Source: Symsagittifera roscoffensis (Eukaryota > Xenacoelomorpha > Acoela > Convolutidae). From it: a stretch of DNA of 64,000 nt. The notes beneath the pieces are model-generated. The model saw only the letters and a program-made list of their open reading frames with translations, was not told the origin of the DNA and did not search any database. The translations under genes and the position numbers were made by a program. This document shows positions 1-11,438 of the stretch, piece after piece (positions within the stretch are counted from its first letter, which is position 1; each line of letters starts with the position of its first letter). The stretch covers positions 72,167,465 through 72,231,464 of the forward strand of contig NC_087064.1 in NCBI RefSeq assembly GCF_963678635.1. The letters run 5' to 3'.

Positions 1-1
1 A

Positions 2-718
2 CCTTCAGGACCCAGGCCGAAACCTGATGCAGGTGATGATGATTTGATGGATCATGACGACAACGATACCGAGGGAAAGACGGGAAAACCGGGTGAGACG
101 GATCTGGGAGCGTTAGAGAGAGACTTGCTAGAAAACCGGTTTAGTGAAGACGACGATGGGGAAGTCGATGGGAGTCTATTGCTAATGACGCCATCGTCTT
201 TCATGTCCCCTACAAAGGAGGCGTCGGCCGACTTATCCCCGATAGACCCAATAAGCCAGGCGAGAGAGTGCCAAAGCAGGGATCCGCAGAGATTGCTCCA
301 TGAGTCACCAAGGAGGAGAAAAATCGAAGAATCAATGAGGGTATCCTTCCTGAGCACGTTGCCGGAAGAGGAATGGGAGAGATATCAGAGTGAGCTAGAA
401 GGCAAGACAGGGACAACCTGGAGCCGAGTGAATTTCATGGAAAGATCATGGGACGTGATAAGGCGATATGGGACGCAGTCCATAATGAAGGTGGGGTTGA
501 ACCAACCCATCATGCGTGAGGTCCTGGAGAAAATAGTGAACTCCATGGAGTCGGATGTTCTGACCGAGTCAGTAACAGAAGACAGTGCCGATGATCAGCA
601 GGTTGCAAAAAAATTACCTGTTAGACGAGCCAGGAAGGGGCTGAAGCGACTAAAAGGGAAGACTGGAAGTCGAGCCATGAACCCGAGAGCAACGTCCCGG
701 GTTCCAACGCAGTGGTGA
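2..718 (+). pseudogene. Element A second-ORF protein, middle segment (open at left edge)
   Basis: The frame is open from base 2, so the protein starts outside the window. It has an acidic, low-complexity stretch, then a conserved block (SPRRRKIE, LPEEEWE, YGTQSI, GLNQP.MREVL) that matches D at about 41190-41440. It ends at 718 while the homologous protein continues in another frame from about 712. D is open across the equivalent point near 41650, so A carries a frameshift here. I recognise no domain. Function unknown; it is part of the large protein that replaces env in this element. Confidence 0.75.
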
Positions 719-3700
719 CCTCTTTAACGAGCGCAGGTCGTTCAGGCGAGAGCGGGCAAGGAGATAGTGCAACGCTGACAGGGGGAGAAAAAGAGAATCT
801 GATACCCCCTATACTCTTGGTTGGTCTGACCACGACTGCCGTAAGATCAAAGAAAACAGCACGAACCCTGGCAGACACTAAATTAGAGATGGAGATCATC
901 AGTCAATGTGGATCTGGAGGACTTGAAGATTACAGGCCCTCGCGGACCAACGTAGCCAAGTTGAAACTGGAAGGACAACTCGACGTGGTCGAGTACAGTC
1001 GAGTTACTGTGCCAGAATCAGTCCACATGGGAGATCCAGCAGGAGGTTATGTGGAAATGTTGAAAGCGAGAAACTCCGCGAGAGGGCACCTGATGGCTTG
1101 GAGCGAGAAGCGAGCCATGCAGGAACATCTGAAAGAGCTCACGGAAAATTCGAACTTAAATCGAAAAGAATACGGCACGGTAATGTCCTCTGAAGCGAAC
1201 GAAGTCGGATTGGAAAAATTGCTGGAAATCTCCTGGAGGGCGGCCCTCCAGAGATACTTCGACGAGGCGATGCATGCACCTGCTACAGTGGCGGCATACC
1301 TGGCTCATCCTTGCGTGAGAACTGATCTGCAAGTACGGTTGGCTTGGTGCTTGATGGGCATCAAGAGAGCGGAGTATGAAGCCAGTAATGATTCGAAATC
1401 ACGGGAACAGGAACTGGAGTTGATGGAAGCTCTGCGAGCGTTGATTTCGAAAGACGATTCTGCGATAGCATGGGCTAAGCGTAAGGATGCCCTTTGCTTT
1501 GTCAGGTTCGTGGTGGATCGTATCCCCACACCTGTTTTGGGAGAATGCATAAAGATCATTCGGCAAAAGGGAGTTGATTGTGAAAGGAACTTCCTTAGGG
1601 CACTCCTGGAACTATACCAGGACATGCCATTGACTGTGCCAAACAAGGAGTCGAATGACATGGAAAGCTATCGCAAGTTGGAAGAGGTGAGAAGATATTC
1701 CAACAAAGAATTGAAAGTGAGCCGGGAGTTGATTGAAGCGGTCAGAGGACAAAAAGAGTTTGCAACACTAGGGAAACTGAGGTCATTCCAATATGTGTCT
1801 GGCATACCGGGGATGGCGTATAATCCCTTGGTGAATGAAGAAGCCAGGGAAGCGTACTTCGACTATGAGCAAGTCATAGTACTCGATTTCTGGGTTGAAC
1901 GTATTAAAGAAACTGGGATGCTGATGGTGGAACAACCCAAGCTGGGAATTATTTTGGAAGAACGAGTGGTCGAACCCTCGGTTCCAGAGCTAAAAGGGCA
2001 AGTGAGTTTTGATTGTGGTTCTTGGGACGGTCCCTTGAAAACCAGTCTAGTGACGATGTGGGAACTCATGAAGCCTTCTTGGTGCCCTCATCCTAATGCC
2101 GGTTTAATCTGGGACATGACGGTGGATATCACGTTAGACCTAGATGATGACGCGAGTTTACATGATCTGGCCATGATACATCATCTGCTGGCCATGAGAT
2201 TGACGAAGCGGAAGAGCAACCCATCCACGGAGCTGTCCGAGGAAGGTCCATCGAGTAATTGGTTGAAGCAAGGCACATGCTTGGCTCAACACAGTGGGAT
2301 GGAAGGACATGTTTGTAACCTGGGACACTGCCTGGTTACGCTGAGCGAGCAGCATCGGCAACTGGCACGATTGTACGGAAGACTGAGCATGTCGGATAAA
2401 AGTGGTATGGAGTTGGTCGCGGACTGTCATGGGGTGACGGACGTAAATTTGGTCACAGCCTTGGGATTTTGCAGCATGACGAGTTCGATTGAATCGCTTG
2501 AGCGCCTGGAGCGTGCCCATGAGCTAGTGACGTCCCTCAGCGTGGAAGTATTCCCTGGAGCATTGCAGACAGAGCAGAAAATTGGAGGCTGGAGAGAAGC
2601 TCTGGAGAACGAGATGAATCTGAAAGATAGTGAGGCCTATCATAGACCGACTGGTTCAAAGTATCTGGTGGGTTCAAGCTCCGCACCATATTGCAGTAGT
2701 AGATATCCTACACACATGGTGGTGATGGATGCGAGGACACAGCAGGTGTTGATTGATCAACTTTTCTCTGTGCCAAAGTGCGTGAGGTTGGCCAGGATGT
2801 CGGAGAGGTCACATGATTTGTTGGAAAAGGTCTTTCGGGCAGTCCCGAAGAGATCTGAAGGCGAATTGCAAGATGTGGGGGGTGAAGAGTTTCTGAGATT
2901 GAGTGAAGGCAATGTGAGTGAGTTCCAGAAACAGAAAGCGAGTGGAGCCTTACCCACTGAATTCCCCACAATAGAAGAAAAAGACGACATACACAGAATT
3001 CTGATGGAGGTGGAACCGTTGCTGGGAGCCTCAGGGTATCGGACCCGAAGGAACATAGTGAGAACCCATGGGGAGTATCCTTGCCACTGCTTGGCGCAGA
3101 CGTTGTGGTACCCCAAACGCGGGAATCTAATGCTAGTATGGGACGTGGAGGAGTTGTACTCTACGGGGTTGCCCGATCAGAATCAACAGGTGTCAATCGT
3201 GGTGGTTAGTGCCATGCTGGCAGTGAGATGGCTGGAGGCTAACGCGGACACAAATGAGCAGGAGACGGCCGTGCCGACTCCTGAGCAGCTGAGCAACGTG
3301 AAGATGAGTCGTAAATTGGATCTTTTCAGAACCACCTGCAAGGTTCTGAGGATACCTAAAGCCATTGAAAGAATATGGTCAAGGCAAAGATTGATGCCTT
3401 GGTTCCGTGCAGTGATGACATCATGGATGTATGAACGCGCGAAGCGTCACATGTCGAGGAACACGGAAGCCTATCAATCTTTCCAGCTAGATATAGGACC
3501 AGGAGCCTATAAGAGAGCATTCTTGACGCACAGAAACGCGGTCACCACAGCGGTGAAGCGGGTAGCTGGAGCGCCTTGTGTTACTGAAGATGAGAAGAAA
3601 GAGGTCTTAAGAGCTGACCTAGAACGAAACGTGAGCCTATGTCTTCACAACAGCTTTTGCAGGAACCGGGAGCAGAAGGTGAATGTGGACTTGCTACCTT

Positions 3701-3822
3701 GTTGCAAACCGAGGCTGTTGGAGCAGGAGAGTTGGGGCACGGCCCGCAACTCTATGGACATGTTGGAGAAAGTTCTGGAAGACAGTGACGATGAACATCA
3801 GGATGGAGAAGTGATGGAATGA
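712..3822 (+). CDS. Element A second-ORF protein, C-terminal part (about 1,036 codons)
   Basis: A long uninterrupted frame colinear with D 41750-44811. It is useful because it is open where D is broken: at the D frame change near 43170 and at the D stop at 44494-44496. Conserved features include a Cys/His-rich stretch (GHVCNLGHC; EYPCHCL), the blocks DCHG.TDVNLVTALGF and EVFPG.LQTEQ, and a basic C-terminus with several cysteines (SLCLHNSFC; LPCC). There is no obvious membrane segment and no family I can name. The ATG at 712 is probably not a true start, because homology continues upstream in the other frame. Confidence 0.7.
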   Translation: MVTSLTSAGRSGESGQGDSATLTGGEKENLIPPILLVGLTTTAVRSKKTARTLADTKLEMEIISQCGSGGLEDYRPSRTNVAKLKLEGQLDVVEYSRVTVPESVHMGDPAGGYVEMLKARNSARGHLMAWSEKRAMQEHLKELTENSNLNRKEYGTVMSSEANEVGLEKLLEISWRAALQRYFDEAMHAPATVAAYLAHPCVRTDLQVRLAWCLMGIKRAEYEASNDSKSREQELELMEALRALISKDDSAIAWAKRKDALCFVRFVVDRIPTPVLGECIKIIRQKGVDCERNFLRALLELYQDMPLTVPNKESNDMESYRKLEEVRRYSNKELKVSRELIEAVRGQKEFATLGKLRSFQYVSGIPGMAYNPLVNEEAREAYFDYEQVIVLDFWVERIKETGMLMVEQPKLGIILEERVVEPSVPELKGQVSFDCGSWDGPLKTSLVTMWELMKPSWCPHPNAGLIWDMTVDITLDLDDDASLHDLAMIHHLLAMRLTKRKSNPSTELSEEGPSSNWLKQGTCLAQHSGMEGHVCNLGHCLVTLSEQHRQLARLYGRLSMSDKSGMELVADCHGVTDVNLVTALGFCSMTSSIESLERLERAHELVTSLSVEVFPGALQTEQKIGGWREALENEMNLKDSEAYHRPTGSKYLVGSSSAPYCSSRYPTHMVVMDARTQQVLIDQLFSVPKCVRLARMSERSHDLLEKVFRAVPKRSEGELQDVGGEEFLRLSEGNVSEFQKQKASGALPTEFPTIEEKDDIHRILMEVEPLLGASGYRTRRNIVRTHGEYPCHCLAQTLWYPKRGNLMLVWDVEELYSTGLPDQNQQVSIVVVSAMLAVRWLEANADTNEQETAVPTPEQLSNVKMSRKLDLFRTTCKVLRIPKAIERIWSRQRLMPWFRAVMTSWMYERAKRHMSRNTEAYQSFQLDIGPGAYKRAFLTHRNAVTTAVKRVAGAPCVTEDEKKEVLRADLERNVSLCLHNSFCRNREQKVNVDLLPCCKPRLLEQESWGTARNSMDMLEKVLEDSDDEHQDGEVME

Positions 3823-4557
3823 AGATGACCAAAGAAGAGAAGAGAAGGAGAAAAAACTTGATTGTCTTTGTGTGCTAAAACTTAAACCAATCAACCAAGT
3901 TTTGATTATTGAACTTGTGAAACTTTTTGTTTTGATCTAGTTTGGTCAAACCGAACTTTGAAAATGTTGCAATTGTTAAAATTGTTGAAATTCTTGATTT
4001 TAGTTATGGCTATTTATGTATGTATATGAGGAATCTAGGTGAGTATATTTACCTATTTATTCACGACTGAAGTTTTTAACCTGTGTAAGACACAAATTCA
4101 CTGTGTGGCGACATGGTAATTTTGAGTAAACTCGCTCGAGAAGGGTGGGTAACTCAATAACTTTCCTAGCCACAGAGTTTCTTAGTTTTAATATTGAAAG
4201 GACCGCATAAATGACTGATTATACTTGGTGAGTAGTGTTAAGTTAATTTTAACGGGTGCGTGGCCTTGCCACGTCCCACTTTTTAATCACAAAGAACGAA
4301 AAGAAGTTTTATGGCAAGACGACGTAAAGTAGTCAGAAAAGAAATTTTATCTAAGACACTCCTCATGGTGCAAATTTTGTGAAAATGTTGAAAGGCAGTG
4401 AGATGTAGTACAATGCCATTTGTGAACACGTAGTGAGTTGAGGTGGGGTAGATAAATTTCATTTTGTAATGCGATTTGTAAGATTGATTACAGAAAACTG
4501 GATAACTACTTGACGATAACCCGGTGTTATGCGATCAATAGGGACATTGATGGGGAC
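3823..4557 (+). other. Element A 3' untranslated region
   Basis: Noncoding and AT-rich. It keeps short blocks shared with the 3' ends of D and C although the proteins are well diverged. The clearest is the CACA(G/A)AGTTTCTTAGTTTTAATATT block near 4170-4195 (D near 45235-45260, C near 16965-16990 on the opposite strand). A second block surrounds GATGTAGTA.AATGCCATTT near 4402-4423. Confidence 0.65.
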
Positions 4558-4570
4558 TGTCCGGGGAGTA
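4558..4570 (+). promoter_or_regulatory. Polypurine-tract candidate of element A
   Basis: TGTCCGGGGAGTA ends one base before the LTR, exactly where the plus-strand primer lies in LTR elements. The same string abuts the LTR in D (45616-45628) and in C (16594-16606 on the - strand). Confidence 0.6.
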
Positions 4571-5405
4571 TGTGCCATTCAGCCAGATGGCACAGCACAA
4601 CCTTCCGGCGACGTAAAAAAGAACGACTAAAGGCCTTATTGACGAAAAAGTATTGCGAAGGAGGGTCGGAATATTCTAGAATTTTTATTTTTAAAATTTC
4701 GATTGGAAGAAGGATATTTCTCAGAAATACGAAAAACGGCCATTTTGACTGAAAAAGTGACAAAATTCAGAACAACGACAGATATTGTGAAAAACAGTCG
4801 TACCAGAGACGGAAAATACGAAGCCTCTTATCGTGGCAACAACGCACGATAAGACACTTGTCAACAGATATTGGTGGAGAAGGAGGCTTCAGTGGGGGAA
4901 GAAATACACCACGGAGCCCTCCCGGGACACAAAGTAGAGGAGATAAGAGCGTAATCTCAGGAATATTACGGGAGCGGAGGCTTGGTCCCCCAGAGACTGT
5001 TCTATGTGAAGGGACTGTATAAACTAACTTTATAGCTGCTGGAATGTCATAGATCTCTTAATTAACACCGTCATTGTTTAATATTTCAGAAAATGAGTAG
5101 CTAGAAAAAGGAAAGGGTCAATCCATCTCCAATGGATTTAATATAAAACTGTCACACAAAAATATGCTAAAAAAGGTTGTTCGACTTGTGTTTTTAATGA
5201 CAATCACGTAGTCTGAGGATCCGAGACTCAGCTATGTGGTTGTGTTCGCATGTAAGCGAAAGCTGATCAAAAGTCGACCAAAAAATCAACTGGCAAGGTC
5301 GAGACGGTGAAAAACGAGTAGGATTAAGGTAACTGACGCCTGCCAGTCGTTAATAGGTACTTTTTCTACGCTCCGTCGCTGTGTAGTATTTGGGCGAATG
5401 TTACA
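4571..5405 (+). repeat. 3' LTR of element A (835 bp)
   Basis: It begins TGTGCCATTC and ends CGAATGTTACA, the TG..CA ends used by the other LTRs here. It is shorter than and diverged from the 918-bp LTRs of D but colinear with them in several blocks, such as the GGTCAATCCATCTCCAATGG hairpin region near 5117 and GAGACGGTGAAAAAC near 5302. Confidence 0.8.
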
Positions 5406-6088
5406 TCGTCTGAGGATGGTATGTCGTGGAGTGAGCCTGAGCCACCTGCGAACGTCGCATTAGCTCTTTTGTAAGTTCTCTCACGAAAGCTGTTCCATTA
5501 TCCGATTGAAACGTCATCGGACAACCGTGTCTCGCTATCCACGTATTGATCAGGTGGTCGCACGTCTCTTCCGCTGAGGCAGTTATGCAGGGCACGGCCT
5601 CTGCATACTTCGTGAAGTGATCTATCATGACCAAGACTTGATTATAACCGCTGTCTGTCATGCATATCTTTTGGTGATCTATCTGCACCACCTCGTTGAA
5701 TTCAGACGACTCGATCGATTGAAAAGGAAAACGCAATTTCCTCGGATCCTTGACCTGTTGGCAAGACAGACATGCTCTTACCCACTTCTCGCATGCCTTT
5801 TCCATTCCAGGCCACTCGAAGCGCTTCAGGATCCTTTGATATACTTTGTCGATCCCCTGATGGCCCATCTGATCATGCGACCTGAATAAGAGTTCTGTCT
5901 GATAGATGATAGAGTTGCGGCAACATTATCGCGTTATACTTGTATAGGACTTTGTCTTTATCTCTTCTCTTGCAAGACGCAATCCCGTCCTTGTTCAAGT
6001 ATAACCTTCCCTCTTTCTGCATAAAATATTGTCGCAGAATGTGGTAACTGTCTTCCTCGAGGTCTCCGGAGAACCATTTCCGATCCAC
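5406..6088 (-). pseudogene. pol: Element B integrase, N-terminal and core part
   Basis: Two frames (5406-5868 and 5873-6088) together match the D integrase region from GDLEEDSY through the zinc-binding part to the catalytic core. Visible motifs are CLSCQQ, IDHQKI (first Asp) and SDNGTAF (second Asp). The catalytic Glu and everything after it are missing, because the gene stops in the codons following STTYHPQT at the LTR of element A. A frame change near 5870-5890 separates the two parts. Confidence 0.85.
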
Positions 6089-6843
6089 CTTTTCAGGTTG
6101 CTTGTCATGCGATCATTTCTCTGCGCTCTTAGTAGATCCGTGAGTCTGTATCTCGTCTTCAAGTATGTCTTCATGACCCTCATCTGACTATTCAGCTCAT
6201 TGGGCTGATTCGTATCTTCTTCCATCTTAACGCACCAAATCTTTGCCAATGGCTGTGTTTCCTGTTCGAATGGCTGAAGATCAGTCCTGACTACCTCTTT
6301 TTGTGGCAACAGACTCATCGAACGTTTCGATACCGCTTTTGTTTCCAGATCATCCGCTGCGTTATCATAGACTCTTTCACCTGGTATGAGGTAGCGATCA
6401 CTGTCAGGGTCCTGGTATATCTCTCTATCCAGATCACTTGCTCTAGTTTCCACTAGTAGTGTGTGGATCGCTAGTTGTGACAGTTCCGATCCCGAGCTTG
6501 AGCTCCTGTCTGAGTATGTGTCAGTTCCTGAGTTTCGGGAATTGTCATCTGTTGAAGAGTCTGAGACGGAGTCTGCACCATCTCCTGGGTCAATTCTGTG
6601 TTTTCTTCGCATCGATCTGAACTCCCCGGACAAAACTTTATTCTCCAGGTCCTGCTTCTCATCAGGAACCTTTTCATCTTCGTCAGACTCCCCGGACAAA
6701 CTTCCTTGTCCCGGGTGTTGGTCTTGTACTCGCCGACTCTCCTCACCGTTCGTTTCCCCGGACAAACAATCTTGCACCAGGTTTCGTTCAACCTTCTCAC
6801 TTTCTTTGTACTGGTCCTCAAAGGTAACGGTTTTCTTTTGCAT
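6089..6843 (-). pseudogene. pol: Element B acidic linker between RNase H and integrase
   Basis: A low-complexity acidic and serine-rich segment matching D 32140-32930. It contains three LSGE repeats, and each is encoded by a copy of TTGTCCGGGGA (reverse complements at 6621-6632, 6687-6698 and 6753-6764, exactly 66 nt apart). The coding DNA here therefore repeats the sequence of the element's polypurine tract. Confidence 0.75.
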
Positions 6844-6915
6844 ATCGTTCCCTTGTTCTTTCCAACCGTATGAAGTACTGGTTAAAACCTCGTGGGGTAT
6901 TGAGGATACTAGTTG

Positions 6916-8121
6916 CTAAACTATTGTCCTACAATCCCTCTCGTTTTCTTTGTGTTGTCGTCTGGACGGCATGATCTTCACCTTCTCACTGACTGTCAGT
7001 GATGCCATAGCTGCTGCCCACTCGGGGTCATCTCTGGACACTTTTCTCTCTAACAATCCACCCAGCATCCGCATCACTTGCGGTGTGACCTGCACCGTCT
7101 TATCCAATAATGAGAGGCTATTAATGTTCATGCGAGAGAGTTCCTGCTGGACCAGGTTCGAACGCAGCAACAGATCCAAGGGCACCGGGTCCTTCTTGGA
7201 TAGGATCTTTATCTCGGCTGCTTTCTCTACCGGCAACTCAGTATGTCCTGGAATTGGATGTCCAGACTTGTCCAACCATCTCGTTAAGGGAAGCGTTTCA
7301 TATGTTTCTCTGTCCAGAAACGAGAATCCCTCCTTTATTTCTGCCTGATTGGTTTGCTTCTGTTCCAATCTTTCATAGAACTCGGTTTTCTTGCTGAGGC
7401 TGTCAGCATTCTGGTGTTTGTCACGCATCCTGTGCTCGATTATCATGTTGAAGCCATCCAATCTTACTATCCACCTACCAATATAACTCTGATCCATCGA
7501 GTACATCTTCAACCAGGATAGCGCCCTGTTGTCCACGCGTAACTTAAAGGGAGCCCTCCCCAAGTATGCACGGTACTTTTCCACAAATGTGACCACTGCA
7601 AACATTTCTGCTTTTGGAGCACCATACTTCATCTCAGTGTCACTTAACACCTTACTGCCATATGCAATGTGACGGAGAACGGTTCTCCCATTCCATTCCT
7701 GCTCCTGATGCAGTATTCCCGAGATGGCTACTACTGATGCGTCTGTGTCAAGAACATACATGCCCTTTTCAGTAGGCATGCCTAGCACTGGCGCTTGGCA
7801 CAGTTCCCGCTTTATGTTCTCAAAGGCCGTTTGAGCTTCATCGCTCCATTCGAACTTTTCCCCTTTGTTGCGCATCAGCTTCTGCATCGGATACACCTTG
7901 TCTGCACATCCTTTTATGAACGCACGGTAATAGTTGGCAAAACCTAGGAAGCTCAATAGCTGTGTGTCCGTTCTGGGAGCCTTCCATGTCAACACAGCTT
8001 CTATTGCTTCCGGGTCCGGCCTCACACCATGCCTGTCCACCATTCTTCCTAGGTACTTGATTGAATCCCTAAGGATTTCACATTTCGATGTTTGCATTTC
8101 AAGCCTGCTCTCTTCATGCAT
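6916..8121 (-). pseudogene. pol: Element B RT connection and RNase H
   Basis: 401 codons colinear with D from the RT thumb (SKCEILRDSIKYLG) through RNase H. The RNase H residues are visible as VLDTDAS, KAEMFA, RVDNRAL and QNADSLS. The following tail runs to the acidic linker. It overlaps the upstream RT fragment in a different frame near 8049-8121, marking a frameshift. Confidence 0.85.
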
Positions 8122-8603
8122 CCAAAGCCCTGATCGAGCCGATCAATGTGGTCTTCCAGGGTCTGTGTTGCTATGACTACGTCATCCACATAACACATCC
8201 AAAGATTCCCGTACTTCTTTGTCACTCTGGTCAAAGCCTGAGTCATCAGTCTTTGAAAAAGGGGGCCGTTTTGTTGCACAAGCCGAAGAGCATCCTCTTC
8301 CACTGGTACAAGCCCAATTCACACGCGAATCCGGTGTTTTCTCTATCCTTCTTATGCAAAGGGACCTGCCAGAAGGCAGAACCCAAGTCCAATGTGGTGA
8401 AGAACACCAAGTTTATAGAGGGTCTCTTCTATTCGCGGTATCGGGTACGCATTTCTTATCGTTACCGCGTTCAAGTAGCGAAAATCACAACAAAACCTCA
8501 GGTGCACCCCTTTCTTCTTCGCATTAATACCCCGCAAGCCCATGGCAATTTCGAGGGTTCTATCATGTCGTATTCGAGCAACATTTCTATTTCCGCTCGG
8601 CAC
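8049..8603 (-). pseudogene. pol: Element B reverse transcriptase fingers and palm
   Basis: Two short frames (8352-8603 and 8049-8303) carry the RT core. The first has RFCCDFRYLNAVT and the PIPRI block. The second has the catalytic YVDD motif in MCYVDDVVIATQ. Frame breaks in between would abolish activity. The region is single copy in B. Confidence 0.82.
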
Positions 8604-8622
8604 GCTTCCAATTTATGTGGCG

Positions 8623-9459
8623 TCATTCGTCTTGCGCCTTCCCTATGGGGAACGGCGCCTTCCTCAAGTTCGATTTCGTGTTCGACGAAGTTACAGCAAC
8701 CGATATCCGCCTTGAAAATACATCCGCGTTCCGATTTAAAACCTCCCGAAATGATTCAAAATCTCCCTCGCCTATTTTCCCTTTTAAGTGTTCTATCTCT
8801 GGCAAAACAGGTTTGTCAGAATCTAGTTCATATGACGAGGGGCGTTCCGGAAAATTCGAGCAGCTCGATAAGCCGTCGTCCGTTTCGGACTTCATTGGAA
8901 ACAGTTTTTGAAAAGATTTTAATTCATAAATCCTTGTTAAAATTTTATCTTTATTGGCATGATAAGGACAGTCTTTCACACTATATTTCTTCAAGTTTTG
9001 TGTCTCCTCATAGTCGGTCTTCATCGGCAAGGCGTAACCATGTTTCTTTGCACGCTGGATTGAAACCGTGGTGTCCAGTGTGTTCAATAACACACTGACA
9101 CACAGTCCGTTTCGAGTTACCGAGAAGCTCCGGCCTAAAATCACCGAACTTTGACAATTTGGTTTTGGTACCAAACAAACCTGTTTACTATCACTTAACG
9201 AATTCAAATTCCTGATTCTAAAAATTGCCACCACGGCCTGCCCCGGCTGTAGTTTTAATCTTCTATGTAAAAAAATTATTACCTTGTTATTGTCTGTTAT
9301 TATTCTATTAATTGGTTTCTTAACATACTTCCGATCCGGGTTCCTAATCCTTATTAGACCGTTCTTCAAGTCGATCATCACGTCAAATTTCCTGACAAAA
9401 TCTCTGCCCAAGATGAATTGGTCGGCATCGTCCAAATTCTCTACCACCAGGAAGCTCAT
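8623..9459 (-). pseudogene. pol: Element B protease-RT spacer
   Basis: 278 codons colinear with D 28226-29100, starting in the block FILGRDFVRKFDVMID that ends the aspartic protease region and continuing into a spacer before RT. At the place where D has an in-frame TGA (29114-29116), B reads GCCGAG, which identifies the D stop as a C to T change. Confidence 0.78.
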
Positions 9460-9939
9460 CTAAAGATCCAGTCCTCCCATGTGGAGGACCGTTATTCGTG
9501 TTCTTCCGGCTACGTAAATCGCTCCTCGATACGCTGCAGCCAATCGGAGATTCGTCGGAATTAGATCTTCTCTCGTGAAGCCCATTCTTTCCCAAGTCTT
9601 TATAGGCATCACGCTGACTACCGCTCCTGTGTCCAGAAGCCCTGTGACTCCGGTTTTTTTCCCCTTGATGTCGAGCAGATATGCAGTCACATCTGCTTCG
9701 TATCCAATGTGTAATGCGTCTTGCTCCATCATGGCGTCATGGCCTATCCTGCGAACTTTGAGTTCTTCTTCACCCAAATAGATCTGCCCTATCTGGTCAC
9801 TGTCTGTTGTCACATATGTCCTGGTGTAGATACGGATTCCATCTACGTTCAGCATCACTTGATACGGTCCATAGACTTCCACGTAGCGCCCATGAAGCTT
9901 CTTTATGCGATGGCCACCCGTTGTTAGTAGTGCCCGCAC
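9460..9939 (-). pseudogene. pol: Element B aspartic protease
   Basis: The retropepsin motif LLDTGAVVSVMP is intact, followed by the conserved block of the D protease. B keeps CGA where D has the TGA stop at 28178-28180. A stop ends the frame at 9460 and the homologous protein continues at 9459. Confidence 0.82.
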
Positions 9940-10158
9940 CGCTCTTGTCTCAGTGCGTGGGTCCGCCTCAGATAATCTGCATATGTGTCCAAATGCATCG
10001 AAGTGAACTCTGATGGTTCACTCAGATTTCTGATTACCTGGTGTCCCGCTACCGAGATTATTGACTGTATTTTGCTTCCTTGTGGCACCATAGAAGCTCT
10101 GCACGGAGATCACATTAAGTTTCATGGTCAAACTACATGGTGCCTTTGTTTCTTCGAC

Positions 10159-10362
10159 TTATGTTGCCTCGAAGGTATTCAGCTTCTCCTGTAGTTTCTC
10201 ATTTTCCAGTTCGAGCTTCACTTTTTGCTCGATCTCTTTTGTTACCAGTTCCTGCTGCACCCTATTTAGAGCCACCCTCGCGGCTGCCCTATAATCAATC
10301 TTGAAGTCATCCGCCGCAGTCACCGGTTCCGGTTCACCTGTCTCTTCTGTTACCGCTTCCAT
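10159..10362 (-). pseudogene. Element B gag-protease linker helix
   Basis: A short charged segment (ALNRVQQELVTKEIEQKV) matching the probable coiled coil in D at 27430-27545. Frame breaks on both sides separate it from gag and protease. Confidence 0.6.
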
Positions 10363-10494
10363 TTTCTACGTTGCCAGCTCTTGCGGTATTTTTTTCCTGC
10401 GCGCCTCCGCCTCACTCAATAGGCGAGCCTTGCTGGCTTTCACACCCGATAGAGCTTCCTCATGTCTTGGAAGCTTGATGTCTGCTACAGCATC

Positions 10495-11424
10495 TCAGAA
10501 TTGCGGACAATCCGATTTAAAATGACCTTCCAAGGTGCAAAAGAAACACCTCGGGCCAAATTTTGCAATTACTCTTCTCATGAAATCTTCATGGTCGACT
10601 TCTGACGCATCTTCGTCCTCGAGGCTGAAGCCTATTGCTTTCATGCCCTGTTCGTAAGTTGGGCATGCTGACACAAGATGGTCTGTCGAACTGCAATTTA
10701 CACAAGAGCGCCTCTTGTCCATATCGTCCCTCGGTTTATACCAGTTGTTCCCTTGGTTTGCTGGTCCGTTGTTAAAATTGCCATAATTGTTCTTGTAATA
10801 TTCAGATCTCGATGGAGGTTTTAGTAAAAGATATTCTTTTGACTTGAGCCTCCACTCCTCTGGTGTTGGAGCACTGGTTGATAGTGGTGTGTAATGTGAT
10901 GCTAACATTGTTCGAAATTCATCATTCTTCACACCATCGATGAATTTTGAGGCTACCGTCAGGTTCATTCTCCTGTTCGACTCGTCCGGTTGGCTACGCC
11001 TTCTAAGCATCTCCAAATCGTCTAGAAACTTGTCTATCGTCTCATCTTCTTGTTGCCTCCTTTTCTCGAAGCGCATCATTGCTTGGTGTCCCTGCACCCC
11101 TGAGCCAAAACGATTTAACAAGATTTTAAAAATTTTCTCAGCAGTATCCCGCTGATATTGCTTTTTGGCCATCACACAGTTTAGGGCTGTCCCTTCCAAG
11201 TTACTGGTGAGCGCACTGCACTCTTGCCTTTCTGACAGGTCATCTTCCTCAAAATGCAGATTCATCACTTCTATCCAGGTATCAATGCACCCATCAGATT
11301 CGTCCTTGTAGCACCTTGGTTTCTTAAAAACTCTTCTGCACTTTTCACTGCGTTCATTGGTTCTGGATAACCTCGTCAGGAATGTCTCCAAAGCTGTGTT
11401 TAGGGGTTCAAAGGCTGTGGCCAT
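10495..11424 (-). pseudogene. gag: Element B gag capsid-like domain and zinc knuckles
   Basis: Contains the retrotransposon gag helical domain (CIDTWIEVM, ALNCVMAKKQY, ILLNRFGSG) and two CX2CX4HX4C knuckles (CVNCSSTDHLVSAC and CFFCTLEGHFKSDC). Close to the D protein at 26285-27210. Confidence 0.85.
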
Positions 11425-11438
11425 TGCTGTGGCATCTC

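Larger units (their letters stand above)
1..5405 (+). mobile_element. Element A: 3' part of a giant Ty3/Gypsy-type LTR retrotransposon
   Basis: This is the 3' end of a copy related to element D (20714-46546): the C-terminal part of the second-ORF protein, a 3' untranslated region, the TGTCCGGGGAGTA tract and an LTR. The protein is clearly homologous to D but well diverged, so A belongs to another subfamily. Its LTR edge at 5405 abuts the integrase gene of element B, which runs on the opposite strand. The simplest reading is that A inserted into B, with the rest of A and the other half of B left of the window. That reading is inference; the abutment and the homology are seen directly. Confidence 0.85.

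Noticed and set aside
8088..9098. 336-codon ORF on the + strand
   Set aside because: It is the antisense of element B RT and protease coding sequence and has no family resemblance of its own.
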